Source of the DNA: Lumbricus rubellus
Taxonomy: Eukaryota > Annelida > Clitellata > Crassiclitellata > Lumbricidae
Assembly (NCBI GenBank): GCA_945859605.1
Contig: OX243825.1
Location: 19,298,191-19,362,190 of the forward strand
Length of the DNA: 64,000 nucleotides
Direction: 5' to 3'
In this document: piece by piece, positions 34,344 through 46,142 of the stretch
How positions within the stretch are numbered: the first letter of the stretch is position 1
How the letters are laid out: every line of letters starts with the position of its first letter
Program-made: the position numbers and the translations under genes
Notes under the pieces: generated by a model
Told to the model about the DNA's origin: nothing
The model's database searches: none
Seen by the model: only the letters and a program-made list of their open reading frames with translations

Positions 34344-34765
34344 TGCATGAAAGCATTGTGGCTGTAAACTGAAATACTCAATGTGGTATAGACTTAAATG
34401 TTCAATGTGGCTCTAGACTGAAAGCATTGTGGCATACACTGAACGCATTGTGGCATAGACTGAAATACTCAATGTGGCATAGACTGAACGCATTGTGGCT
34501 GTAAACTGAAATACTCAATGTGGTTGTAGACTGAACGCATTGTGGCATAGACTGAACGCATTGTGGCATAGACTGAACGCATTGTGGCATAGACTGAACG
34601 CATTGTGGCACAGACTGAACGCATTGTGGCATAGACTGAACGCATTGTGGCACAGACTGAACGCATTGTGGCATAGACTGAACGCATTGTGGCATAGACT
34701 GAAATACTTAATTGATGTGGTTGTAGACTGAACGCAATGTGGCTGTAGACTGAAAACATTGTGGC
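34344..34765. repeat. 21-bp minisatellite
   Basis: The dominant unit is GCATTGTGGCATAGACTGAA plus C, in a homogeneous core (about 34530-34700) with more diverged units on both sides (GCTGTAAACTGAAATACTCA). The multiple-of-three unit keeps frames open on both strands. There are no unique spacers, so this is not a CRISPR array. Confidence 0.93.
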
Positions 34766-35036
34766 AACATTTTTGAAGTACTTACATTGTCTGTCTTCAG
34801 GGATAAAGAAATGTATCTGGACAATAAATAGTTTATATCGTCTCATCATAGTTAGCATCTGCTCCTAGCACATGCTACTTCCAAAGTGTACCAAGCTTAC
34901 AAATTTGAAGTGTAGTGGTTAAGCCCGCGGGTATAACAGTCACCCGTAAAAGAAGCAACATCTCGGAAATAGCCCACGGCAGATCTCAAATGTCCGTTTA
35001 TACTCCACAAAGAACAGATACAACACAGTCACTTAA

Positions 35037-35098
35037 CCCTTTACCAACCAAAGTGTAGTCAATGGTGTGGGAAATTAAATACCCTCGGTCGTAAAGGG
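35037..35098. mobile_element. Tiny TTAA-flanked TIR element (62 bp)
   Basis: It begins CCCTTTACCAACC and ends GTCGTAAAGGG, between TTAA at 35033-35036 and 35099-35102. Similar in size and termini to the elements at 14.0 and 15.1 kb. Confidence 0.75.
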
Positions 35099-35216
35099 TT
35101 AAGCATCATCGCTGTTGTTTCACATTCTGGGAAGCACTTGACAATGATACAGAACTCACGTCTGAAAAGGAAAAAATCACCTAAGTTCTGACATCGAACG
35201 GCTGAACTAGACATTA

Positions 35217-35633
35217 GGCCCAAAAAATTGTGTTTCCGGTAACCCGGCCGACCCTCTTTTATTGCCGCGACTCAAAGAATTTTGTAAAAAAAGTTATTTT
35301 AACAAAATTTAAGAAAAAAATTGAAATTTTGTTTTAAAAATATTTCTTTAACATTTGTATTGACATAACAGAAAAGACGTCAACAAAATGAAATTAATAG
35401 TCCTGACTGTTTTCTAGAGCAGTCTTAGGTGCAGACAGTTGGGAAATAGGCAGTTTATACTTGCTTAGAACACGTACTTTGTTGCAGCGTGTACCGTTGT
35501 GCAAAAAAGACTAGTGGGGTATACTTTTTCGGATAGCCACTGCATAAAAATATTTTACCAAAATAAAAATATTTTCCGACCTACCTACCCAATTTTTTTT
35601 AGCTCTGTTACCGGAAACACATTTTTTTAGGCC
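35217..35633. mobile_element. PIF/Harbinger-like MITE, copy 3 (417 bp)
   Basis: Same arrangement and orientation as copy 1: GGCCCAAAAAATTGTGTTTC at the left, GTTACCGGAAACACATTTTT at the right, flanked by TTA (35214-35216, 35634-35636). The interior shares GAGCAGT(C/T)TTAGGTGCAGAC and GGAAATAGGCAGTTTATACT with all other copies. Confidence 0.88.
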
Positions 35634-36204
35634 TTACAGCAAAGCCACGAAAACAATTCTGGTCAATTTATCAACTCTCCAGTCTGACATAACTGCTCAA
35701 TGCTCATGGATGTGGCCTGCGAACTGTAACTTTGTTACCGTAATTTATTGGCAATAAACAACAAGAAACGCAAAGTCATTTCTGATATTAAACAACATCA
35801 GTTCACTTATGCATAGACTTCTAGATACTTTAGTATCATACACTTCTAGATTGAGCATGGACTTATAGATACTTAAGCCCTTGACTTATGCTACCCATTT
35901 TTACAGATCTGTCGTTTCATCGTGTTATGAGACCGTGCCACTGTACTTAACAGACCAGGGACATTTAAACCCTACCCAGTCCGTTAAACAGATTAGTCAG
36001 TCGTTCTTCTTACTATATAATGTACCTAACAAAGATGAAAATTGACAACAGACGTGTTTCGGAAAATGAACACAGCATTAGAAAGGCAAGAAGATTAAGG
36101 CAAATTTTTATTTTAAAACTGGGAATGCTTATATAGCAATCAGATCTATGTAAAGACCTTAGAATCAGGACCTCCGTAGCAATTAAGACCACTATTTAGC
36201 ATCC

Positions 36205-36390
36205 AATTGGCCCGGTGGCATGGAATGCCCTTCCACTTGAGCTGCGCCTGTTCCCTAGATCACTCCCTGACACATTCTATAGCACTTAAAAACTGTTCTG
36301 TTTGGCCGTGCTGGATTCGGGACCACCTCTGAGTAGTTTCCTTGAAGAGGCGCTATATAAATACTTGAATGAATGAATGAATTAATTCCA
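36205..36390 (+). mobile_element. LINE 3' end with coding remnant
   Basis: The plus strand reads VAWNALPLELRLFPRSLPDT then FYST and, after a one-base shift, LKTVLFGRAGFGTTSE and stop. GAGTAG, CTTGAAGAGGCGCTATATAA and (TGAA)n follow. This ties the short 'GCGCTATATAAAT' repeats of the window to a non-LTR reverse-transcriptase family. Confidence 0.8.
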
Positions 36391-36424
36391 TGCAGCAAGT
36401 GACTAGCTAGCCATCATCTTCCAT

Positions 36425-36500
36425 TCGTTCATTCATTCAGAGCATTGATATAGCGCCCCTTCAAGAAACTACTCAGAGGCGCTCATCCAGTGTTCCAGTC
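36425..36500 (-). mobile_element. LINE 3'-tail fragment
   Basis: The inverted tail only: (GAATGAAT)n, ATATAGCGCCCCTTCAAG, ACTACTCAGAGGCGCTC. It lies 35 bp after the plus-strand copy and faces it. Confidence 0.75.
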
Positions 36501-38002
36501 ACGACAAAATCCCTTTGTTTCTGTCACATAGAAGTCTTCTGGTGGCTTCCATGTGCAAACAACTCTAAAAGCTCAGGCAGTGGACAAAGGACCAGGCAGT
36601 GCCAAGTCAACAAGCAGTCATCCTTCACTTGCCACCAGTACCAGCCTGGCATGGTCAACAACAAACCAGCAGCAAGGACACCCGTATACAATGCATGTCT
36701 AAAACCACAGACACCGATATATACCAAGAATGCTTGTTCACAATCAACTCTACTTCCTCATGTTTGCAATATTGTACTATTTCTCGTGCTGACATGATCT
36801 TTCACTCTTAACTACAACTTACATGCAATGTAATGTAATTATAACAATTTATGTAGCATCGTCAGCAGTAAGTTACTTTCAAGAAGCTTTACACATATCT
36901 TCATACACAAATGTGACTCATTGAGTCTGTATTTTAATACATCAGTTAGTCTTTCGTGCTAAGTGTTTCCAAGATTTTGCCAGGTTTCAGTATATATGCC
37001 ATATGATCACTGCAGGGGAGTCATTTCCAAACCTGTGCTGTATTGCTCCATTGCATTTATCTTTCATGTATTATTCATCTACTGTGTTTCTTTTGAGCCC
37101 ATAGAATTGAAAGCAACCTCCATATTACTGCAGTAGGTACTTCATGAATCGGTAAATACAATACAAAACAAGGAAGGGCACAACATCATGGATTAAGCCT
37201 AGACATCAATCTGGTTTTTCAGCACTAGCTACAATCATCGTCCAGCATTAGGCAATACGTAGCGTGCTTTGAATAATTTCTAAGAGCATTCTAGCCACAC
37301 TAAACTGTCCGCTTTTGCAGACACTACTCTACGATTCTGCAGGGACAAAATCCACCACCAGCAGACTGTAATCTGTTTCTGATACCAGCAGTTGATATTA
37401 AATCAAGAGCCACGCGGCACAGCATAAGTGCATTTTCTACTCACGGCAGCGCTTACACAACAGCAGCACATGACCGACCGGCGTCATAGGGACCAACAGC
37501 CAAGATGCAATGGACTCTGGTGTTGACAAACCAGCTTCAAGGCTTCTTAGATAAGTCGAAAGCACGTGCTCGCAAAAAATCTTGACATGCCATCGTGGAT
37601 CTTATCCAAGTAAACAAGCAGACAAGTTGATGTTAACTACAAGCATTAAGCAGTCACACAAAAAATGTGCACAGTAACAACATAGACCAGAATGCCTTCA
37701 GTCACAAAAAAGCATGCATTATTACAATGGAAACCCTGACAAGGCTGACATGATACGCATGACATCATTCATCCCAATGTAATACTCGGTTTTCGATTAA
37801 TTGCAGCCCCATCATAATTAAAACTGGCAAACACGTAAACAATAACAAGGATATTATTATTTATTGACCTCAAATTATCTAGCTTGTAATCTATTCTCAT
37901 TTTCTTGTCTCAATTCACCAAATTGTTTTCTTGTGGCCTTGTGCACTGGGATGCCTGAACAGTTCACCTTATTAAAGGTGCTTTAAAATAAAATGTTTCA
38001 AT

Positions 38003-38090
38003 TCATTCATTATTGAGATACATATAGCGTCCGTTCAACATCACTACTCAGGAGCTCTCCCGACCCAACCTCGGCTGAAAAGTACTGGTT
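38003..38090 (-). mobile_element. LINE 3'-end fragment
   Basis: The minus strand encodes VLFSRGWVGRAPE and a stop, then the family tail and (AATGAATTGAA)-like end. Confidence 0.7.
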
Positions 38091-39504
38091 CAAGGCTGCA
38101 TTAAAACGAAATATTAATAATCCTAATCAAAATATTACAATGAGGTTCCAGCACAGTTAGGGCTGCAAGTTTGATTATGTGTCATCAATTCATCAATTGT
38201 CCTGAATCATTCATTTACACCTTTGTTCAGCCTGCCACTAACTGCTAGCCAGAAGTCACCAGATAATATTCACCAAACATTGTGATACACATACATGTAC
38301 ATGTATCAAACAGCATAAACATTGACCTAGCAATCGTGTATCAGGATCTAGGTATTTGGCACAAGAAAGTCAATCAACTGACAAACAGATAAGAATTAGG
38401 CCACTTCAAATCTAGATCTAAAAGAATCAGGTGATGCATAGGTTCATTAACTTGCAGCATATTAAACAAAGGGCATAGATATAGAAGTTAGGCAGATAGA
38501 GAAGTTTAGGCAAATAGCCAAGTTAGTCTGAACAAGTGTGAAAATAGGCAATTATCATCATCATCCTGTCATAACAAAAGTGAGTAATGCAGTACACACT
38601 TCACACGTACATATGGAAAGCATCATCTTCGTCTAATAAAAATAAACCTGTTTGCTTAAATAAAAAGCTTTGTTGTTGAATTTTTATTCTCTTACAAACC
38701 TTAACGACTAGCAAATTAATAATTGTTTAATTATGCTAAACACCAGCAAATTCGTCATATCATATCATCCTCCATCCTCTAAGCCCAATTGGATTTAAAT
38801 AAGAACATGACCTAACTAGTATATTTCAAAAAGACATCCGAATATGCTTGAAAGCAGCATAATTTTTTATTAATTCACAAAATGTGAGACTAAAAACATG
38901 AAACCAACACATAATTTGACATAAATCGTAGACTATTCGGCTGATAAGAGAAAAATCAACTTGATAAATTGGCTAACCAGACCATCTGTGACCGAACTTC
39001 CAAATGACTGCCTGAGTAAACGATAGATTGTGTAAATGGATTTCATTAAGTCATCACTAGCGGAAAAGCTGACAACCTAATTTCCACTTTTTAACCAAAC
39101 GATCATTCGAAAAATACATCGCACATCTCACTCACTCTCAACGCCAATTCTCAAATTCGTCAGTATTACGATAGTTGATGAACCATTGCCGTAAATTGTC
39201 CACTGGCATGTTTCACACAAATGTTCACATCAATATCTCTGCATCTCTGGTTCAGGGCCCAGGGTGCTCAATGCTTTTTTCAAAGTGGCTCACAGTTAAT
39301 GTCTGCTACAATAATACTCTCATTAGAACAAAGTTCAATGGCGAAGCAGATTCAATGCATCCGATGTTTAAAATAAGTTGGATATTTTAATTTTAAACTG
39401 AAAATGAATATGTAAACTGCTTTTACACTACATGTTGAGTGACTGCAAAGATTCCATTCTACTTGTAAATTAACAATAGAACAGTACAATAAAACAGCAC
39501 TTAA

Positions 39505-39590
39505 CACATTGACCGCCTACACGACGTAGTACACGTCATGTTAAATGACTGGCTGAAGCATGAGTTAACTCGTACTTGGCGGTCAACGTG
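39505..39590. mobile_element. TTAA-flanked TIR element (86 bp)
   Basis: CACATTGACCGCC at the left and GGCGGTCAACGTG at the right, between TTAA at 39501-39504 and 39591-39594. It abuts Harbinger-like copy 4, only 4 bp separating the two outer duplications. Confidence 0.8.
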
Positions 39591-39598
39591 TTAACTAA

Positions 39599-40328
39599 GG
39601 CGTAAAAAAAAAATTGTTGTGTTTCCGGTAACCCGACCGACCCATTTTTACGGCCGCGACCCAAATATTTTTGCAAAAAATTTTTATTAAAAAAAATATT
39701 TTTTTCGAAAAAAAATTCAAAAAAATTTTTCAAAAAATATTTTTTTAACATTTGTATTGACATAACATAAGAGACGTCAACAAAATGAAATTAATAGTAA
39801 GTAAGTAAGTAAGTAAGTATATTCTTTATTTCTTAACCAGCTGCCAAACAGCACTCTGGTGAACAAGTATCACATACAGATTTAACATAAAAACATAAAA
39901 ATTATTAAAACTAAACAAACTAATTAATTAATATGTAAATAACATTCTAGTTATAAATGTCTTCCTCATTTGATTGTCTGCTCGTGGAAGTACCCGATCA
40001 TGGTGTCTGGGGCGCAGGTTATAACCCGTTTCTTTCGCTGGTGGAAGCAACTCGTGGAGGACATGGCCTGGTCTTGTCAGAACCGCCGAAAACAAACTGT
40101 TATCAGGACTGTTTCTAAAGCAGTTTTAGGTGCAGACAGTCGGGAAATAGGCAGTTTATACTTGCTTAGAACACATACTTTGTTTCAGCGTGCAAAAAAG
40201 ACTAACTGGGGTATACTTTTTCGGATAGTCACTGCATAAAAATATTTTACAAAAAAAAAATATTTTCCGACCTACCTACCCAATTTTTTTTAGCTCTGTT
40301 ACCGGAAACACAACATTTTTTTTAGGCC
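39599..40328. mobile_element. PIF/Harbinger-like MITE, copy 4, with LINE insertion
   Basis: The ends GGCGTAAAAAAAAAATTGTT and AACATTTTTTTTAGGCC lie between TAA at 39596-39598 and 40329-40331. The family interior is split at about 39797-40103 by a 0.3 kb insertion. Without it the element is about 420 bp. Confidence 0.87.
39797..40103 (-). mobile_element. 5'-truncated LINE inserted in MITE copy 4
   Basis: On the minus strand it reads LFSAVLTRPGHVLHELLPPA then YNLRPRHHDRVLPRADNQM and RKTFITRMLF, a common non-LTR C-terminus. AAGAATATACTTAC and a (TTAC)n tail of about six units follow. The coding part has no internal stop, so the insertion is young. Confidence 0.8.
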
Positions 40329-40331
40329 TAA

Positions 40332-42056
40332 TGAACGTGCAATGCAGCATTATGTTTCATCCCACATGTGATTACTGGTAGTTACTAATTATATGCACAA
40401 AGAAGACTTGTTTTTACTTCTCTCATTCGATGTAACTTCCAACATCAACGAAACTTTGTAAACATGCACTGCACGTGTGTGCCTTGCAACAGTAATGACT
40501 GTGCATAGAAAATAAAAACAATAAGAGCTGAAATATTACACATTAAATATTTACAGCCTTATAAGATAAACTCTTGAATAGTTCCAATGACTACATAACT
40601 GAACCTTCTTAGGAAGGTAGTTACAAACAATATGGTACCTAAGAAGTGTTATCAAATTCACTCAATGATTGGATATGTGCTTATGGCAAACAGTTTGTAA
40701 GGGATTGCATAACCATTAACCATTCCAGAGGAGCTTGTTCAGAGTCAAGTAAACTGTGGCAATCTCTGGAACTTTTTAAGGGACTGCTGGTATCATATAT
40801 TGCCAATATTTTCTTCATTTTCAGCTACAATGACAATGTGTTGATTGGTACTCAAAACGCTTTACATCACTGACATTGTATTGGATGTTCGATGCATAGC
40901 AATGCACCATTTTGTCATATACAGACAGATTCTTTGGCCTTTTCCTGCCATTATTATGAACACAGCCATTATAAGAGAGCGCAGGGAATGCTAAGTACAT
41001 ATGCAACTGTGCATGCAGCAAAGACATTCTTCATACAATGAGACTGCAGAATGCTAGCCTCATATCCCAAAGGCCCCAGGATCTAGTTCAGTGAAATGCA
41101 GTCATGAAAAGAAAGCAATATATATTCAACTAGGACTAGCCTTAATTGACCAAATCCAGGGCTCCCAGTGGCCCAAACATGAGCAATTGCACATTACTAG
41201 GGTAATCCTTAAAAATAAACATTCTCACCAATGTCTTTCATGGTACAATCTCAGTATGTTATAAATCGTGAATTCTGGTTGATTACTTGATATTTATAGG
41301 TTGCTCAAAGTAACATACTTAAGACTTAGTCCTTCCCATGCACATCTGCACATCAAGAGACTACATCAAGCAACACATTTCCGATCGTCCCTGTCCATCG
41401 CCAGCTTTTTTAAATATAGGGCAGTTACAGCTCTAAGCCAAACAGAATGTATACACTAACTCAGTTCAGAATGGCCATTTAAATGAGAAATTGAAGCGAC
41501 AAATTCAACAACGTCAGAAGACAATGTCAGAGACCACACAGCATTTTGCTGCCTACTTTGCTGGCTTCAATTTAATCATTAGGAACACCGATAATAATAA
41601 CCAACTTTAAAAGTAGTCCACACTTGGTAGAGTTTTCCACTGGAAGTGTTAACATCTCACTGATATCCAAGGAATCCAGGAAATTGTAAGTACTTCACTT
41701 CAAACCAAATATAAAAGATGAGACAAAGTATGCGACTTGAATGCAATTAAATTTTAAACTCTATAATGGAGTTAAATGGACTCCTACAGTTTTTACGTAC
41801 CACAGCACTAAAAAGCTCAAAATCTAATTAGGCCAGTCACTTGTTCTGGCGTGTACAAGCTACAATATGTATCTATGATACAAAAATCATATCTATGCTC
41901 AAAATATCACGGAATTTGTTAAATTCAGTTAAGCAACAACTTAAAAACACATAACACAGACTGTGGCGCCACTACTCTGTGCTTGATAGAACATTATTAA
42001 CATCGCGGAGCTAAAAACTGGCGGGGTGTACTACACCCGCAGTCGCTCGACGGCTA
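40332..42056. other. Non-coding stretch, nothing recognised
   Basis: AT-rich sequence with short open frames only, presumed intronic or intergenic. Confidence 0.4.
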
Positions 42057-42062
42057 ACTCAC

Positions 42063-42330
42063 CTTGAAAGAGCCTCTTTTAAAAACAGCGTGTATCTCGC
42101 TTTTTCGGCGATGTCAGTAGTGTGAAACTGAAAAACTACGCACTGTTCCGATTTCTATTCTACATAATTCGCCGATGTTTCGATCATCCGTCCATTTTAC
42201 TTTATTATTATGATTAGTGTGAAACGCAGAGACGAACTGAGCATGCGCACTCGAAAGTCACGTGCACAGCATTCCATAGACTCGCATCAACACAGTGCGT
42301 GCTATTTATTGATCTATGGTCTCCACTCGT
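42063..42330 (-). promoter_or_regulatory. Putative BTBD7 promoter and non-coding first exon
   Basis: On the minus strand a textbook donor, CTTTCAAG|GTGAGT, lies at 42063. Upstream (to about 42330) the sequence is richer in CpG than its surroundings and contains an NRF1-like GCATGCGCA (42241-42250 region) and an E-box CACGTG. This fits a first exon and promoter for the next gene on that strand, BTBD7, whose coding start is preceded by an acceptor. The extent and the link are inferred. Confidence 0.35.
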
Positions 42331-43149
42331 CAACTTGTAGGCCTACTCTTTTTAGCAATAGGCCTACAAGGGAGATAAAATTTTGTAGTAGCCTAATGCT
42401 CAGTATTTGTTTCAACTACAATAATTTGTCCATTTATCATCAGTCGTTGACGCAATAATATATGACAGGTGCTTGGTTAGATGGCTGAGCGGAAAAAGGA
42501 TCAATGAAGGTCAAAACTGCAACAAAAATCCGAGACCACAGTGTGATAACAATAGCTGAGCCTATAGGGCCTATACTGTGCTAATACGTAGCTAAAGATT
42601 ATAAACGAGCCCATTTTACGAACCCTCGAGATCTTTTGCACGCTGTAGCCAGGTGATAATTCCTTTTTATTTGTCTGCATTAAATAAGGCTTCAACCTCT
42701 AACCTGGGACTAATATCGATATTAGTCCCAGCTCTAACTACAGTCTGTAACAAAATCAGCCTACTCACAAGTCTCTCTGTACGTACGGCATGAGCACGTA
42801 CGTAGGCCTACGTGATATGTATCGATTGTCAATGCCGTGGAAACACAATGAAGGGAGACGAAATTGATCTCAGCAAGAATGAAATCATGGTCTAAAGGTC
42901 AAGGCCATCTAGAAAGGCTGTGGTTGCCGTTAACTTTGACTTCAGGTCAAGTGCTGCACAACAGTAATAAATCAACATACGGTAATTCAGACATAACCAG
43001 AGTTGCCAAATCCATCTTCAGGATGAGACTGTTGCATTGCATGTACGTATATCAGATAAGGCTGAACAGTACAATGTCATGTACGTATTACATGCAGCCA
43101 TTTAAATGCATGGGCGCCAATAGACGTTTATCTTTTATTTATGGGGCCA

Positions 43150-43206
43150 TTGACTCCTTTATATATACATAATACTATATATATATATACATATATACAC
43201 ACACAC
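43150..43206. repeat. (TA)n/(CA)n microsatellite
   Basis: Short alternating TATATA and CACACA tract. Confidence 0.8.
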
Positions 43207-43287
43207 TGAGAACTCAATCAGAACGCTATAAGACAGGCCTATATGCATACATTACTTACAATTGTAGATCGACAAGCGCATACGTAC

Positions 43288-43432
43288 GGCTTAAAGTGCG
43301 GCTGGATGGTCTCATAGGCAGCGTCCATGCACTTATTTTCAAATCCCTACACCGTTGTGCCACTTATTTGGACAGCAGAGTCTGGAGAAGTGATGGGCGT
43401 CCAGGCACTTCTTTTTCTACACTTTAAGCACT
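43288..43432. mobile_element. TIR-like repeat family K, copy 1
   Basis: It begins GGCTTAAAGTGCGGCTGGAT and ends CTACACTTTAAGCACTG, so the ends are inverted copies of (GC)TTAAAGTG. Internally it has CACTTATTTTCAAATC and GTCCAGGCACTTCTTTTT. Three more copies occur at 45.5, 52.6 and 61.7 kb. Confidence 0.7.
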
Positions 43433-43899
43433 GCACATACGGCTTTAAAGCCCAATGTAACAACATTGCACCGATGTAACGTGGCTAGATCAAGGGCTTT
43501 TTCAAAGTGTGCAGTTCTATGTGGGCCTGTTTAGCTGTAGAAACACTTCTGTGTGGCTTGGAAATTCGTAGTCTGTATCGAACAAGGCCATACAGCCAGA
43601 AGTCGAGCCAAAGACAATAACTTCAGTGCAATTGGGCAACACACAAGTCTCAAGTCTACAGCCAATGTCATTAAGGAGCTGACAAAATGCACAGAACTGG
43701 GCAGTGAATCTAAACCTTCAGATAAAAATTGTCCTGGCGTAAGACAAGGTCCCATCTCCAAACCTTTGCACTTGTCTGAGCTCGTAACGCTGAACAACAT
43801 CTCTCTATCACCTGCATTCTAACAGCTCCAAACTTCTGCATTCCTACGGCTAAAATGCGCTGATCTTTACTCGTACAGCCTCATGTCTCTGCACTCGTC

Positions 43900-44095
43900 C
43901 AGGTTTCTACATTTATCTGCACTCTAACAGTCTGAAACATGTACATCATGCTCATACATATATGTAATTTAAATTATATGAGAACTTACATAATTATGGC
44001 ACCTTGAGGGAACATCTAAATAATATAAATTATATGTGAGAATTTATATATGGCATCTTGAGGTAACCTCTAAGAGGGGATACTTTCATGTAGCC
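43900..44095. repeat. About 70-bp imperfect tandem duplication
   Basis: ATAATTATGGCACCTTGAGG and TATATATGGCATCTTGAGG with matching AT-rich flanks, followed by AACATCTAA/AACCTCTAA. Confidence 0.65.
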
Positions 44096-44164
44096 TGAAC
44101 GTAATAAACATATACTGAGAACATAAAACTTGACAGTTTAAAACGTCATCCAGAAGAAGTCCAG

Positions 44165-44240
44165 AATATCGTAATCTCGAGAATTCCAGTGCCCACAAAA
44201 GCGAAGTCGCAGGAACCAGCTTATTCACAGGCACTTAATC
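44165..44240 (-). repeat. Dispersed 80-bp repeat copy (inverted)
   Basis: CAGTGCCCACAAAAGCGAAG and AACCAGCTTATTCACAGGCA, the reverse of the repeat at 29228-29308. The rest of 43433-45061 has nothing I recognise. Confidence 0.7.
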
Positions 44241-45061
44241 AAAACAGAATCGATAGGCAGCGGGTCAAGTCCGGAGAATAGACTTCAGTGGACCAACTTA
44301 TAGACAGAGAGACAACTCAACAACAATCAAAACCAAACAAAATGCCAGACAAGAGCTTCAGTGGCTACAACACAAGCAGAACTCAACATATAAATGAAGA
44401 TAGACTTGCAGGCTGTGCTGGAGCTGAAGTACCCAAAATCTATCAACTTAGCTTTGAGAAACTAATGATGGATCTCATATGTTTCAAATAAAATGACACT
44501 TTGAATGTTTCACAATAGACACCAACAAGTCGTGAACAATTTCAAATCCAAGTTTTTATATAGAATAGTTCTGAAATCACAGCAGGTACATACAGTCACC
44601 AACTATCGTTTTTCACCAAGATACCTGCACCACTGGGCAAATACATTTCCATTCTTTGAGAAATCAACAAATATAAAACCAAAACTTCTGCAACTTAGCT
44701 CCACCAGTATAGAGAATTTAACGCAATCATAAAACTAAACAATTAATTATCTAGTAGTGGCAACTTACCAACTACATGAGCTAATCATAGAATAAGTACA
44801 TGTTCTTAACATGAGGAAGTCATTTGTTTCTCTACGATTAAGCGCAAAACAAGAGCTCTCAACTGAATTACACACTAAGAAAATTGTCGAAAATACTGAA
44901 AGAACGTGAAACTCTTAGGAAAACTGATGGATATTATTAAGGATTAGGAGCACAGTTATCAGTTTTCCAATTCAGTTGTTAAGATTGATTTTAAATTGTT
45001 GTGATATGCAGTTGCTCCAGTGGCCCAGTCTGTCCATTTCTTCTACCAAAGAATTTGGTGT

Positions 45062-46142
45062 CTACGATCGCTTGCGATAATTCTGGACATTCGCGAGGAT
45101 GTACGCACTCGGAGCAGTTATGGCGAACGCCATGATGAGTCCACTAATCACCTTCTCCTACACAGTAAATCCAATATAACCCAACGGTTAATATGAATAA
45201 ATACAATTTAATTCTAAAATAAACCGTAAAAACCAACATTTAGTGGAGCTATTCATAAATGCAATAGGACTAGCAGTAATCAAAATCACCGTGGACTTTA
45301 AAGGCTCAAAAATAGCAAACAATGACCAAAAAATCCAACTTAGAGGTCAGAGCAGATTTATAAAGCAACCTCAATTTAGAGATAGAGAGAAGATAAGCAA
45401 TTCTTATTTGTCTTCATCCATATATAACGCATGCAAAAATTCTATTTTAAAATAGAACGCAAATCAACGCATGCAATGATTTTCGTTCCAGTACTTTTCG
45501 TATTCTTGTGGGCAGGGCTTAAAGTGTGGCAGGAAGGTCATGGATGGCATCCTGGCACTTATTTTCAAATCTCTATGCCACTTATCTAGCCAGCACACCT
45601 GAAAATGTAAGGGGCGTCTTGGCACTTCTTTTGGAAAGGTAAAGGGGCGTCCAGGCACTTATTTTTTACACTTTGAGCTATGCTTGTGTGGCAGTTGGAA
45701 GAAAAACAGTACATACTACTTCCGTTGCCTGACTTAAAATTATAATGTTTTAAATGCATGATGTATCCGTGAAGTACCCAGCTAAATGTACAGCATTTTT
45801 GGAAACGCCCTGTCAGAATATCTCTCTTCAAATGTGCAGCCAAGTATTGTGAAGGTAACCCCAGCGCCTGGACAAATCTTAGACGAAACAAAAAAGTGCA
45901 TCGCAAAAATAACAGATTCCTAACTCTAACTACATCAGAACGATAAGCACACCCCAAAACACAGACACAAGTAATGCCACACAACTAGTTTTAAGATTAA
46001 AACAACGCATGTTGTCGTTACACATTACCGTAAATGAGATGGAGACCCTGGGTGGACCGGCCATAACAGTTGCCTTCGAAGTCACAGCGACCTTCATGAT
46101 CGGTGTCGTCCGGTTGGCCACTCCACGAATCAAGCCGTACAT
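45062..46142 (-). CDS. COX8: Cytochrome c oxidase subunit 8, two exons
   Basis: Exons 46142-46029 and 45157-45062 join in phase 0 (donor GTAATG, acceptor GTGTAG) to give 69 aa. The first 38 residues are basic and free of acidic residues apart from none I can see, as expected for a mitochondrial presequence, and end GPPRVSISFT. The second exon gives EKVISGLIMAFAITAPSAYI then LANVQNYRKRS. The pattern of Glu, Gly-Leu, Thr, Pro, Ile-Leu and Tyr-Arg matches the COX8 family (human: ELAVGLTSCFVTFLLPAGWI then LSHLETYRRPE), with one membrane helix. The subunit is a small nuclear-encoded part of complex IV in the inner mitochondrial membrane. The intron carries a family K repeat (45514-45682). Confidence 0.8.
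45514..45682. mobile_element. TIR-like repeat family K, copy 2
   Basis: GGCTTAAAGTGTGGCAGGAA at the left and TTTACACTTTGAGC at the right, with the family core GGGCGTCTTGGCACTTCTTT. It lies within the COX8 intron. Confidence 0.75.

Larger units (their letters stand above)
26162..42062 (-). other. Putative long 5' intron of BTBD7, repeat-filled
   Basis: The interval runs from the acceptor before the BTBD7 ATG to a strong donor (AAG|GTGAGT) at 42063. It holds no gene I recognise. It contains three Harbinger-like MITEs, a hAT element, TTAA elements, two or more LINE ends, a SINE, a 21-bp minisatellite and a long CA tract. Unlisted parts are AT-rich unique sequence. The exon-exon link is an inference without transcript support. 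Confidence 0.4.

Noticed and set aside
34402..34858. CRISPR-like array
   Set aside because: Units are contiguous 21-mers without unique spacers, in an animal genome; it is a minisatellite.
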